Positions 1-9,132 of a stretch of 64,000 nucleotides of DNA are shown here, piece after piece. Both the position numbers and the translations under genes were made by a program. The DNA is from CAWFGW01 sp963815495 (GTDB taxonomy: Bacteria; Bacteroidota; Bacteroidia; Cytophagales; JAAEPT01): contig CAWFGW010000015.1 of the NCBI GenBank assembly GCA_963815495.1, positions 1-64,000 of the forward strand, given 5' to 3'. The notes below the pieces were generated by a model. It saw only the letters and a program-made list of their open reading frames with translations. It did not search any database and was not told the DNA's origin. Numbering within the stretch: position 1 is the stretch's first letter; the number at the start of each line of letters is the position of its first letter.

Positions 1-899
1 ATCATCTCTGTGTAGGATCTACTTACACGCAATTCAGGCGCATTTCTGGCATTGAGTGCTAGATGTAATTTGTCATTATCATTCGTAAGAATAAAATCAG
101 GTATTACATATTGCGCACGTGCGCTGTTACCTTGAGAACTACCTGGCTTCGGATTTAACTTTGTAATCAACTCGATAGCCTCTTTTAAGTTCTCCTCATC
201 AATATCCAGTTTCTTTAATATTTTATCATAATGTTTCTTGGTAAACTCTTCGAAACATTGATCTAAAATTTTGAGTGCTAAAATGACTACGATATCTTCT
301 TGAGGCTTACGCTCCAATTGTATCATTAAACATTCTTGAAGACTGCGGGCAGCAATTCCAGGGGGGTCGAAGGATTGTATTTTATATAATAACTCCTCTA
401 ATTCCTCGACTTCCGTTTCAATGTTTTGTCCGAAAGCCAAATCATTAACGATGGCTTCTAAATCTCTTCTGATATAGCCATCACTTTCGATGCTACCCAC
501 AAGTTGCTTTGCAATATTTTTTTTACGGTCGTCTAAACGCAAAAAACCCACTTGATCCATGAGTGATTCAATGAAGCTCTCCTGACTAACAATTGGCGTT
601 TCACGTTCTTCTTCATCGCCACCGCGGTCGCCAGCCATTTTATAGCCACCGATATCATCGTGTGCGAGGTAGTCATCTAAGTTTAATTCTTCATCTTCTT
701 TCTTAGCATCTTCATCATTTTCGTTGCTATCAAAGTTTTCCTCTTCCTCTTGCCCTTCCTCTAAAGCAGGGTTGATTTCCATTTCCTCTTCTATTCGAGA
801 TTCCAACTCCATGGTTGGTACTTGCAACAATTTTATGAACTGAATCTGTTGTGGAGACAGCTTCTGTTGCATGTTCTGGGACAATCCTAACTTAATCAT
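1..899 (-). CDS. rpoN: RNA polymerase sigma-54 factor, C-terminus cut by window edge
   Basis: The reading frame opens at an ATG at 899 and runs off the window start, so about 299 N-terminal residues are visible. It begins MIKLGLSQNMQQKLSPQQIQ, the glutamine-rich Region I that contacts AAA+ activators, followed by an acidic linker of roughly residues 45-90. The core-binding domain follows, with the typical FDPPGIAARSLQECL motif near residue 180 and LNPKPG near 260. The helix-turn-helix and RpoN box should lie beyond the window. Sigma-54 directs RNA polymerase to -24/-12 promoters and needs ATP-driven activators. It is divergent from asnS, with 94 bases between the start codons. Family assignment is secure. 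Confidence 0.95.
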   Translation of the reverse strand, partial: MIKLGLSQNMQQKLSPQQIQFIKLLQVPTMELESRIEEEMEINPALEEGQEEEENFDSNENDEDAKKEDEELNLDDYLAHDDIGGYKMAGDRGGDEEERETPIVSQESFIESLMDQVGFLRLDDRKKNIAKQLVGSIESDGYIRRDLEAIVNDLAFGQNIETEVEELEELLYKIQSFDPPGIAARSLQECLMIQLERKPQEDIVVILALKILDQCFEEFTKKHYDKILKKLDIDEENLKEAIELITKLNPKPGSSQGNSARAQYVIPDFILTNDNDKLHLALNARNAPELRVSRSYTEM

Positions 900-993
900 A
901 TATTTACTTGATACGAAAGCTACTTAAACTTTTGATAAAATAGGTAAATAGCGTTTTTTTGTAAAGTTATTTTATTAAAAACATATATCAAAC

Positions 994-2433
994 TTGGAAC
1001 GACTACGAATTAAATCTTTGCTAACCTCCAAACCAGTAGGTACGCAACAAACAGTAAACGGATGGGTCCGCACGAAAAGGGGCAGTAAAGCGGTGAATTT
1101 TATTGCTTTAAATGACGGATCCACTGTCAATAATATTCAAGTGGTGGTCAACGTAGACCAGTTTGATGAAGAAACTTTAAAAAAAGTTACTACTGGTGCA
1201 GCAATTCGTGTTACTGGAATTATAAACGAGTCGCAAGGAAGTGGCCAAGCAGTAGAACTACAAGCTGAAACTATTGTAGTGTTAGGTGAGGCCGATCCGG
1301 AGAAATACCCTATTCAGCCAAAAAAACATTCGTTGGAATTTTTAAGAGAAAACGCACACTTGAGAATGCGTACAAACACTTTTAGTGCTGTAATGCGGGT
1401 ACGACATGCATTAGCGTTTGCCGTTCATAATTTTTTCAATCAAAAAGAATTTTACTATCTACACACCCCAATTGTTACTTCTTCTGATGCGGAGGGTGCG
1501 GGTGAAATGTTTCGCGTAACAACACTGGACGCAAAAAAACCACCGTTAAATGAAGCAGGTGATGTTGACTATAAAGAAGACTTCTTTGGGAAAGCAGCTA
1601 ACTTAACGGTTTCTGGACAGCTAGAAGGTGAGTTGGGTGCTATGGCTTTGGGTGCTGTTTATACATTTGGACCAACCTTTCGAGCGGAAAATTCAAATAC
1701 CACCCGTCACTTAGCGGAGTTTTGGATGATTGAGCCTGAGGTTGCTTTTTTCGACATTTATGATGACATGAATCTGGCGGAAGAGTTTATCAAGAATGTG
1801 ATCAACTATGCTGTAACTAACTGTGCGGATGACCTTGATTTTCTTCAAAAAAGAGAAGAAGAAGCTGAAAAAGGACTTCCCAACGATCAAAAAAGTGAGC
1901 TACCTCTGTTAGAGCGTTTAAAGTTAGTGCTTGATAATAGTTTTGAACGCATAACCTATACCGAAGCCATTGAAATCCTTAAAAACTCGAAACCCTACAA
2001 AAAGAAAAAATTTCAATATGAGGTTGAATGGGGGGTAGATTTACAAAGTGAACATGAACGCTACTTGGTCGAGAAGCATTTTAAGAAGCCCGTTATTATT
2101 ACCAATTATCCGAAAGACATCAAAGCGTTCTATATGAAACAAAATGAGGATGGTAAAACGGTGGCCGCAATGGACGTTTTATTCCCAGGCATTGGTGAAA
2201 TTATAGGTGGTTCAGAAAGAGAGGCTAATTTGGAAAAACTGACTACCAGAATGAATGAAATGGGTGTGCCAACCGAGGAACTATGGTGGTACCTCGATAC
2301 GCGTAAGTATGGAACAGCACCTCATGCGGGGTTTGGTTTAGGTTTCGAACGATTAGTACTTTTCGTTACTGGAATGACTAATATTAGGGACGTTATACCT
2401 TTTCCTAGAACACCACAAAACTGTGAATTTTAG
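994..2433 (+). CDS. asnS: asparaginyl-tRNA synthetase
   Basis: This is a class IIb aminoacyl-tRNA synthetase that charges tRNA-Asn. An N-terminal OB fold (about residues 15-105, VNGWVRTKRGSKAVNFIAL) binds the anticodon. The catalytic domain follows, with motif 2 (FGPTFRAENSNTTRHLAEFW, about 229-248) and motif 3 (GFGLGFERLVLFVTG, near the C-terminus). Length of 479 residues is normal. The start must be the TTG at 994: an in-frame TAA sits at 976-978, and no in-frame Met occurs before residue 126, which is already in the catalytic domain. There is no Shine-Dalgarno sequence. It is divergent from rpoN. Function is certain; the only open point is the rare start codon. Confidence 0.97.
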   Translation: MERLRIKSLLTSKPVGTQQTVNGWVRTKRGSKAVNFIALNDGSTVNNIQVVVNVDQFDEETLKKVTTGAAIRVTGIINESQGSGQAVELQAETIVVLGEADPEKYPIQPKKHSLEFLRENAHLRMRTNTFSAVMRVRHALAFAVHNFFNQKEFYYLHTPIVTSSDAEGAGEMFRVTTLDAKKPPLNEAGDVDYKEDFFGKAANLTVSGQLEGELGAMALGAVYTFGPTFRAENSNTTRHLAEFWMIEPEVAFFDIYDDMNLAEEFIKNVINYAVTNCADDLDFLQKREEEAEKGLPNDQKSELPLLERLKLVLDNSFERITYTEAIEILKNSKPYKKKKFQYEVEWGVDLQSEHERYLVEKHFKKPVIITNYPKDIKAFYMKQNEDGKTVAAMDVLFPGIGEIIGGSEREANLEKLTTRMNEMGVPTEELWWYLDTRKYGTAPHAGFGLGFERLVLFVTGMTNIRDVIPFPRTPQNCEF

Positions 2434-2470
2434 TCGTCTTTGGACTAAGAAGCACTCAATTGTTAATAAC

Positions 2471-2501
2471 TTTTACATTAACGATGACTTTCGTATCTTT
2501 G
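2471..2501 (+). promoter_or_regulatory. putative Bacteroidota-type promoter of the 223-aa secreted protein gene
   Basis: A perfect -7 box TATCTTTG lies at 2494-2501. Nineteen bases upstream is TTTT at 2471-2474, a one-mismatch version of the -33 TTTG element. The gene start at 2520 is 18 bases downstream of the -7 box. Confidence 0.5.
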
Positions 2502-2519
2502 GAGCCCTTATAAAAACAC

Positions 2520-3191
2520 ATGAGAGTACTTCTTAGTCTATTTATAATATTCTTTTCTCTGAGCTCACTCACCCTTTTAAACCAAGGGTTTGATGAAGGT
2601 GAAACACAATTATATGTTGCAAGAAGCGGCATGATGCACCACAACAAGTATGCAATATTAGAGATAAAAGACTCTTTAGCCAAGTTAGAAATTTATGCCA
2701 AGTACGATGGAGAAATTGTACCAGTTAATATGGCGTGGAATAGTAAAATTGACCCAGAAAAGTATATCCTTAACAGAGACTCCATTTACTCCGATAAACA
2801 AACTTTTAAAGGAAACATTGTAGATATAACTGTCTATGAAAAACATGCTCATGTTAGTTTGAAGTCTTCTTTCATGGGTGGTTTTGAGCTTCAGTTTATA
2901 AGGGTGAATAACTTACCTAATAAGTTTGAACATGTAAGAAATCATGCTTATATGTTCACGGGGAGAAATGCTATAGGATATCAATTTAAATCGGAAGATG
3001 GTTACACCAACTACGATGATTTTATGGAGGGAACGACCTTATACAAAGAGTGTGATAAACTTTCCTTCCACGATTTTGTCGCGAAATATGACTCCGTTCA
3101 AAAAACGATTTATAAAGAAATTTATTCCATCCACGATTCGTTGAAGATTCAATCCACCGTTGAAGAAGAAGAAAATCTTGTTGAAGAATAA
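2520..3191 (+). CDS. secreted or membrane-anchored protein of unknown function
   Basis: I do not recognise this 223-residue protein. Residues 1-21 (MRVLLSLFIIFFSLSSLTLL) form a hydrophobic signal peptide or N-terminal anchor. The rest is polar with alternating beta-strand patterns (YVARSGMMHHNKYAILEIKDSLAKLEIYAKY) and an acidic tail ending EEEENLVEE. A conserved-looking HNHAYMFTGRN-type stretch lies near residue 140. It has its own perfect -7 promoter box just upstream and ends 3 bases before the convergent NAD(P)HX repair gene. A periplasmic or cell-surface location is inferred from the signal sequence only. Confidence 0.75.
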   Translation: MRVLLSLFIIFFSLSSLTLLNQGFDEGETQLYVARSGMMHHNKYAILEIKDSLAKLEIYAKYDGEIVPVNMAWNSKIDPEKYILNRDSIYSDKQTFKGNIVDITVYEKHAHVSLKSSFMGGFELQFIRVNNLPNKFEHVRNHAYMFTGRNAIGYQFKSEDGYTNYDDFMEGTTLYKECDKLSFHDFVAKYDSVQKTIYKEIYSIHDSLKIQSTVEEEENLVEE

Positions 3192-3194
3192 TTG

Positions 3195-4673
3195 TTAGTC
3201 AATATGATTAATAATATCACCAGCTAAAAAGCTGCCTTTTTTGGTGTTTTTTTGCGCTTCATCTCCAGCAACACCATGGTTAAACACTGCACTTTTTGCA
3301 GCGGAGATGGGGTCAAGTCCTTGGGCTAAATAAGAAAGCAAGATTCCAGTAAGTACATCACCACTCCCCGCAGTTGCCATCCCTGGATTTCCAGTCGAAT
3401 TAAAAAAAATATTACCATCTGAATGACATACAGCAGTATGAGCTCCTTTTAAAATCATTATTAGATGGTGGTGCTGGCAAAATTCTTTGAGTAGGTGAAG
3501 TCGTTCAAAATCATCTTTCCAATCACCAACTAACCGCTTAAACTCTCCGGGGTGAGGGGTTAAAATACTGTTGATGGGAAGTTTCTTCAGAAGTTCTTTA
3601 TGCTGGCTCAGTATATTTAAACCATCAGCATCTACTACCACTGGCTTTTTCCAATTCGATAGTAAAGTCTCAAAGGCTGCGACTGATTGTGGATCTGTTC
3701 CTAAACCAGGACCAATTCCAAGCGCGGTGAAATCGTCCAGAGACTTAGGGACAGTAGAAAATAGTTCTTCATGTGTATCAACTGAAGCCATTGCCTCAGG
3801 CAAACCAATTTGCATAATTTGATAACCACATTTGGGAACATGTGTAGTCAATAACCCCACTCCTGATTTCATACAAGCCCTTGAGGCCAGTAACGCTGCG
3901 CCCATTTTACCATAACTTCCAGCGATCAATAAACCATGACCAAAATTGCCTTTATGTGCATATTTTTTTGCTTTCTTATTGTATTCACTTACAGATGTGG
4001 TATAATAATAATTAGTCTTTGCCTCTGCAATAAATGCAGGCGATAAGCTTATATCTAGCACTTTCCAATCACCTGTGAAGCGCTCATTTTCCGGCAATAA
4101 AAAAGCTAACTTTGGTAGCTGAAAAGTAAGTGTGAAAGTAGGCTGAATGATTGCTGTCCCTTCACTCTTTTTATCTGCGAACAAACCTGAGGCAATATCA
4201 ATAGCAATAATTTCTTTTTCAGATTTATTAATGTGGTCAATCAATTCAGCAGCTAAACCTTCAACTGGTCGGTTTAAACCTGACCCAAATAATGCATCAA
4301 TAACCACAGGTGTGTTTATTTCAGGAAGATCATCGGTAGATACAATCAATTCAAAAGGCTTAAGGAGGGTTAAACGCTCTTGATTTATACGGTTGTCATC
4401 AGAATAGTTATCAGAGGTACTTAATAGATAGCAGGTAGTCCTGTAGCCATGTTTGTGTAGTAGTCGCGCAATGACTAAACCGTCACCACCATTGTTACCT
4501 TGTCCACAGAAGACTGTAAAAGTAGTATCCGCTTTATATTTATTGGAAAGCCAATTAAAAACAATACGAGAAGCACGCTCCATTAAATCCAGAGAGGAAA
4601 TGGGTTCGTGTTGAATAGTATGAGCATCGAGTGCTCTAATTTGGTCAACCGATAAAATTTTTAATTGTGCCAT
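3195..4673 (-). CDS. nnr: bifunctional NAD(P)H-hydrate epimerase / ADP-dependent NAD(P)H-hydrate dehydratase
   Basis: The enzyme repairs hydrated NADH and NADPH (NADHX, NADPHX) in the cytoplasm. The N-terminal YjeF_N epimerase domain (about 1-215) carries FCGQGNNGGDGLVIARLL. The C-terminal ribokinase-like dehydratase domain (about 235-492) carries GKMGAALLASRACMKSGVG, LTPHPGEFKRL and the nucleotide-site motif GNPGMATAGSGDVLTGI, all intact. At 492 residues it matches the usual two-domain length. The ATG at 4673 is 4 bases after the nuoD stop, so the two genes are almost surely co-transcribed, linking NADH repair with a subunit of the main NADH oxidase. Confidence 0.95.
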   Translation of the reverse strand: MAQLKILSVDQIRALDAHTIQHEPISSLDLMERASRIVFNWLSNKYKADTTFTVFCGQGNNGGDGLVIARLLHKHGYRTTCYLLSTSDNYSDDNRINQERLTLLKPFELIVSTDDLPEINTPVVIDALFGSGLNRPVEGLAAELIDHINKSEKEIIAIDIASGLFADKKSEGTAIIQPTFTLTFQLPKLAFLLPENERFTGDWKVLDISLSPAFIAEAKTNYYYTTSVSEYNKKAKKYAHKGNFGHGLLIAGSYGKMGAALLASRACMKSGVGLLTTHVPKCGYQIMQIGLPEAMASVDTHEELFSTVPKSLDDFTALGIGPGLGTDPQSVAAFETLLSNWKKPVVVDADGLNILSQHKELLKKLPINSILTPHPGEFKRLVGDWKDDFERLHLLKEFCQHHHLIMILKGAHTAVCHSDGNIFFNSTGNPGMATAGSGDVLTGILLSYLAQGLDPISAAKSAVFNHGVAGDEAQKNTKKGSFLAGDIINHID

Positions 4674-4677
4674 TGGC

Positions 4678-5895
4678 TTAGCGGTCTATTTCACCTAACA
4701 TAAAGTCGAGTGATCCCATTGTAGCAATCATGTCTGTCAACATCATGCCTTTTGATATTTCAGGTAAGATAGAAAGGTTTGAAAAACAACCTGAACGACA
4801 TTTAACACGACTAGGTATGTCACTTTTTCCTGTAGTTCTAAAATAAAAACCGAGTTCGCCTCTGGGGTTTTCGGCACGCACATAAAACTCCATTTCCTTC
4901 GGCATGATCTTTTTAGGAACCATTTCTTGTGGGTTAAAGTCTTTAGTACGTTTATGTTCTCCCGTTAACTTATCAAGGCATTGTTCAATGATGCTAATTG
5001 ACTCCCAACATTCGCGGACACGCACATGGTTTCGGTCCCAACAATCACCTACCGTACCCATTAAGCCTTCACCCACGGGAATGTTAAATTCTAACTCAGG
5101 ATAAACGGAATAGGCATCCACTTTACGTAAATCATACTTCAGACCAGAACCTCTTAACACAGGGCCAGTGCAACCATAGTTGATAGCTAAATCCAATGGT
5201 ATTACTCCAACATTAGCTGTTCGATGGATGAAGATTGAGTTGGTTTCTAATAAATCTTCTAGTTCCTTCAGTTTTGGTCGCAAGTATTTTGTGAACTCGT
5301 AACAACGTTCTTCAAAACCCACAGGTAAGTCATAGTATAAACCGCCAATCCAGATGTAGTTATAAAGCATTCGTGCACCAGAAACCCATTCCAATAAACG
5401 CTGAATGTGTTCTCTATCACGAGTCATCCACAAGAATGGTGTAACAGCACCTAAATCAATGCCGTATGCACCTATACCCAAGAAGTGGGAAGCAATTCGA
5501 TTTAATTCAGCGACTAAAACGCGGATATATTCTACTCGTTTAGGAATTTTATCCGTGATGCCTAACATTTTTTCCACACCCATTGCATACGCATGCTCAC
5601 AGTTCATCGCAGCTAAATAATCAGTGCGATCTACAAAAGGAATGATTTGATTAAATGGGAGGGCTTCGGCATGTTTTTCAAAGCAACGGTGTAAATAGCC
5701 CAAATGCGGGACTACTTTTTTTACAATCTCACCATCCATTATCACTTCTAATCGCAATACACCATGCGTAGAAGGGTGCTGTGGACCGATGTTTACAATC
5801 ATCTCACCCGATTTTAAATCTTCCTCTTTGAAGAAGTTTGGCTCCGAATTTTGGAGGTTTTCGGGTTTGAATTTGTATTGTACGGTTTGTGACAT
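4678..5895 (-). CDS. nuoD: NADH-quinone oxidoreductase subunit D (49 kDa)
   Basis: NuoD forms part of the quinone-binding pocket in the peripheral arm of complex I. The 405-residue protein has the family start motif IGPQHPSTHGVLRLE (residues about 35-49), including the histidines that line the quinone site. It also has GYLHRCFEKHAE, LGIGAYGIDLGAVTPF, GCTGPVLRGSG and the C-terminal MGSLDFMLGEIDR. Unusually, no other nuo gene is in the vicinity: upstream are a DUF4834 gene and carB, downstream is nnr. The remaining subunits must be elsewhere, or this is an extra copy. Start ATG at 5895 follows 62 non-coding bases. Confidence 0.97.
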   Translation of the reverse strand: MSQTVQYKFKPENLQNSEPNFFKEEDLKSGEMIVNIGPQHPSTHGVLRLEVIMDGEIVKKVVPHLGYLHRCFEKHAEALPFNQIIPFVDRTDYLAAMNCEHAYAMGVEKMLGITDKIPKRVEYIRVLVAELNRIASHFLGIGAYGIDLGAVTPFLWMTRDREHIQRLLEWVSGARMLYNYIWIGGLYYDLPVGFEERCYEFTKYLRPKLKELEDLLETNSIFIHRTANVGVIPLDLAINYGCTGPVLRGSGLKYDLRKVDAYSVYPELEFNIPVGEGLMGTVGDCWDRNHVRVRECWESISIIEQCLDKLTGEHKRTKDFNPQEMVPKKIMPKEMEFYVRAENPRGELGFYFRTTGKSDIPSRVKCRSGCFSNLSILPEISKGMMLTDMIATMGSLDFMLGEIDR

Positions 5896-5957
5896 ACGTT
5901 TCGGTCAGGTGTGTCTCAAGTTTGAGCTTGGAAAAAAAGAAAGAGTAACCACATCGG

Positions 5958-6209
5958 TTACTCGACTTCTTCAAAATCCACATATTCACCCCCTTTAAAG
6001 TCAGAGGATGATTTTTTGTTGTTGTTAGGACCTTTTTCAACACGAATTTCGCCTTCACGTTGTTGATGACGCGAATGCCTCTGTTGAGATGAATTCCCCT
6101 GGTTATTGTCCGAACCACCTGCTACTGTGCGGTAAAAGAAACCACCTACCTTTTTAATAAGGTAGTATACAATAACAAAGATTAATATCGTTCGAATCAA
6201 AGAACCCAC
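5958..6209 (-). CDS. small DUF4834-type membrane protein
   Basis: The 83-residue protein has one N-terminal transmembrane helix (about residues 4-24, LIRTILIFVIVYYLIKKVGG). A hydrophilic Gln/Ser/Lys-rich middle follows, and the tail KGGEYVDFEEVE resembles the conserved C-terminus of the Bacteroidota DUF4834 family. Its start is GTG at 6209, which overlaps the carB stop by one base (TAGTG), so it is translationally coupled to carB. Function is unknown. Family assignment rests on the helix plus the GEYVDFEE tail and is moderately sure. Confidence 0.75.
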   Translation of the reverse strand: MGSLIRTILIFVIVYYLIKKVGGFFYRTVAGGSDNNQGNSSQQRHSRHQQREGEIRVEKGPNNNKKSSSDFKGGEYVDFEEVE

Positions 6210-9025
6210 TATCTACTCAAATATAAGTTTCGTTCGTTATATATTTTTTGGAAAAACTCGTCTTTCAAATCATCTATGAAGTAAATTGCTTCACCTGTTG
6301 ATTTCATCTCAGGGCCTAATTCCTTATTCACGTTAGGGAATTTATGGAACGAGAATACAGGTATTTTTATTGCATATCCCTTCTTAACAGGTCTAAACTC
6401 AAAGTCAGTAACTTTCTTCTCACCCAACATGATTTTGGTAGCATAATTCACATAAGGCTCTTGATAAGCTTTTCCAATAAATGGAACAGTTCTAGAGGCT
6501 CTTGGGTTCGCTTCGATAATAAAAACCTCATCATTTTTTATAGCGAATTGAATATTAATTAAACCAACGGTTTCTAATGCGACCGCAATTTTTTTAGTAT
6601 ACTCCTCTATTTTAGTGATTACTAATGGTCCCATACTAAATGGGGGAAGCAAAGCATAAGAATCTCCTGAGTGGATTCCAGCAGGTTCAATGTGCTCCAT
6701 GATTCCTAATATGTACACATTTTCTCCGTCACAAATGGCATCGGCCTCTGCTTCAATAGCTCCATCTAAAAAGCGGTCTAATAGCACTTTGTTGCCTGGT
6801 ATTTCTTTCAAGATATTGACAACATGTTCTTCTAGCTCCCGCTCATTGATCACAATTTTCATCCCTTGACCGCCTAATACATACGAAGGGCGAACTAACA
6901 TTGGGAAACCAATTTCTTTGCAGATGCTAAGTGCTTCTTCTGCTGTTTCTATGGCTCCGTATGGAGGGAAAGGAATATCTAAGTCAACTAATAAGTCAGA
7001 GAAACGTCCTCTGTCTTCAGCTAAATCTAACGCAGCAAAGTTTGTCCCTATGATTTTGATACCATAACGCTCTAACTTTTCAGCTAATTTAAGAGCGGTT
7101 TGACCTCCCAATTGTACGATAACACCAACAGGTTTTTCATGTAAAATGATATCGTAAATGTGTTCCCAGAAAACAGGTTCAAAATAAAGTTTATCCGCTG
7201 TATCAAAATCTGTAGAAACTGTTTCAGGATTACAGTTAATCATGATTGTCTCGTAACCACATTCTTTCGCAGCAATAACCCCATGCACACATGAGTAGTC
7301 AAATTCAATACCTTGACCAATTCGGTTAGGGCCAGAACCCAAAATAATTACTTTCTTTTTGTCTGATGAAACGGACTCGTTTTCACCATCAAACGTTGAA
7401 TAATAGTAAGGTGTTTTCGCTTCAAACTCTGCGGCACAAGTATCCACTAATTTGAATACACGTTGAATCTTTTCATCGTGACGCTTTTGGAAAACTTCAC
7501 TCTCTAAACATTTAATCAGGTGTGCGATTTGTCTATCTGCATACCCCTTTTGTTTCGCTGTTATTAATAACTGCGTTGGTAGATTGGAAATGCTAAACTT
7601 TGCTATCTCTCTTTCAAGCATCACCAATTCCTCGATTTGGTTTAAGAACCAAGGATCGATTTTAGTGAGTTTATAAATGGTTTTGGTTGGAATACCTATA
7701 GCAAAAGCATCACGAATATGGAATAAGCGATTCCATGATGGGTTAGCTAAACTATCAAGAATAGCATCCTGATTAGTTACTTCTTTACCGTCAGCACCTA
7801 GCCCATTTCGCTTAATTTCTAACGATTGACAGGCTTTTTGTAACGCTTCCTGGAAATTTCTTCCAATACCCATGGCTTCACCCACCGATTTCATTTGAAG
7901 CCCTAGTTTTTTATCGCATCCCTGGAATTTATCAAAATTCCAACGAGGCACTTTTACAATTACATAATCTAAAGCTGGCTCAAAGTAAGCACTGGTAGTC
8001 TTAGTAATTTGGTTTTTTAATTCATCCAGATTATAACCGATAGCCAATTTAGCAGCAACTTTCGCGATTGGATAACCAGTTGCTTTTGAAGCTAATGCTG
8101 ATGAACGAGATACACGAGGATTGATTTCGATTCCGATTATCTTTTCATCTGCGTCATTACTTACAGAAAACTGTACGTTACAACCTCCAGCAAATGTGCC
8201 GATAGCATTCATCATTAAGATGGCGCTATCTCTTAGTTTTTGATAGGTAGTGTCTGATAAAGTTTGGGCCGGTGCCACGGTAATGGAGTCACCTGTATGA
8301 ACGCCCATTGGGTCAAAATTCTCAATCGAACAGATAATAATAACATTCCCAATATTATCTCTTAATAGTTCGAGTTCATATTCTTTCCACCCTAAAATAC
8401 TTTGCTCAATCAACACTTCGTGTGAAGGGGAGGCGTGTAAGCCGGCTGTTAGTGCTTTGTCGAACTCCTCTGGAGTATTAACAAAACCGCCCCCATAGCC
8501 ACCTAAGGTAAATGAAGGTCTAATTACTAATGGAAAGCCAATTTCCTGTGCAATCTTTTTACCTTGAAGGAAAGAAGTAGCTGTTTCACCGATACATACA
8601 CCAATACCGATTTCAATCATTTTTTTTCTAAAAAGCTCACGATCTTCAGTCATGTTGATAGAAGCAATGTCTACCCCAATGATTTTTACATCGTATTTTT
8701 CCCAGATGCCTTCTTTGTCGCAATCGATTGCCAGATTCAGCGCTGTTTGGCCACCCATGGTCGGGAGTACTGCGTCAATTTTATGCTTTTCTAAAATTTG
8801 GATGATGTATTTTTTCTCAAGAGGAAGCAAGTAGACGTTGTCTGCTGTCACTGGATCCGTCATGATAGTTGCTGGGTTCGAGTTGATTAGGGTTACTTCT
8901 ATCCCCTCTTCTCTCAATGAGCGCGCTGCTTGTGTACCTGAATAATCAAACTCACACGCTTGTCCAATGATGATAGGACCACTTCCAATTATTAAAACGG
9001 ATTTTATACTTTTATCTCTCGGCAT
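6209..9025 (-). CDS. carB: carbamoyl-phosphate synthase large subunit, lacking the allosteric domain
   Basis: CarB makes carbamoyl phosphate from bicarbonate, ammonia and two ATP for arginine and pyrimidine synthesis. Two homologous ATP-grasp halves are visible. The first begins VLIIGSGPIIIGQACEFDYS near residue 11; the second begins VIILGSGPNRIGQGIEFDYS near 560. The protein ends about 938 residues in, after GEAIYFIDDLKDEFFQK. The C-terminal MGS-like domain that binds UMP and ornithine in the 1073-residue E. coli enzyme is therefore absent, as I recall for other flavobacterial CarB proteins. I chose ATG at 9025 (MPRDKSIKS): the further upstream TTG at 9064 falls inside a -7 promoter box. Confidence 0.96.
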   Translation of the reverse strand: MPRDKSIKSVLIIGSGPIIIGQACEFDYSGTQAARSLREEGIEVTLINSNPATIMTDPVTADNVYLLPLEKKYIIQILEKHKIDAVLPTMGGQTALNLAIDCDKEGIWEKYDVKIIGVDIASINMTEDRELFRKKMIEIGIGVCIGETATSFLQGKKIAQEIGFPLVIRPSFTLGGYGGGFVNTPEEFDKALTAGLHASPSHEVLIEQSILGWKEYELELLRDNIGNVIIICSIENFDPMGVHTGDSITVAPAQTLSDTTYQKLRDSAILMMNAIGTFAGGCNVQFSVSNDADEKIIGIEINPRVSRSSALASKATGYPIAKVAAKLAIGYNLDELKNQITKTTSAYFEPALDYVIVKVPRWNFDKFQGCDKKLGLQMKSVGEAMGIGRNFQEALQKACQSLEIKRNGLGADGKEVTNQDAILDSLANPSWNRLFHIRDAFAIGIPTKTIYKLTKIDPWFLNQIEELVMLEREIAKFSISNLPTQLLITAKQKGYADRQIAHLIKCLESEVFQKRHDEKIQRVFKLVDTCAAEFEAKTPYYYSTFDGENESVSSDKKKVIILGSGPNRIGQGIEFDYSCVHGVIAAKECGYETIMINCNPETVSTDFDTADKLYFEPVFWEHIYDIILHEKPVGVIVQLGGQTALKLAEKLERYGIKIIGTNFAALDLAEDRGRFSDLLVDLDIPFPPYGAIETAEEALSICKEIGFPMLVRPSYVLGGQGMKIVINERELEEHVVNILKEIPGNKVLLDRFLDGAIEAEADAICDGENVYILGIMEHIEPAGIHSGDSYALLPPFSMGPLVITKIEEYTKKIAVALETVGLINIQFAIKNDEVFIIEANPRASRTVPFIGKAYQEPYVNYATKIMLGEKKVTDFEFRPVKKGYAIKIPVFSFHKFPNVNKELGPEMKSTGEAIYFIDDLKDEFFQKIYNERNLYLSR

Positions 9026-9061
9026 TTTTCTCCTCTTTTTTTCTTGAATTTCAAAATCCCA

Positions 9062-9069
9062 CAAAGATA
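9062..9069 (-). promoter_or_regulatory. -7 promoter box of carB
   Basis: On the minus strand the sequence reads TATCTTTG, a perfect TAnnTTTG box, with its last base 36 bases upstream of the carB ATG at 9025. A convincing -33 element was not found. The box contains the TTG triplet that a simple ORF call would take as the carB start. Confidence 0.55.
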
Positions 9070-9132
9070 GGTGTTGACCTTCTAATACCGAAACCGAACA
9101 AGGTAGTTTTTACACAAATTATTAACTAAAAA

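Noticed and set aside
2430..2448. Hairpin TTAGTC/GACTAA after asnS
   Set aside because: Only 6 bp and no T tract; not a convincing terminator.
2456..2683. 75-codon minus-strand frame opposite the secreted protein gene
   Set aside because: It overlaps a gene with signal peptide and a perfect -7 box on the other strand; no support of its own.
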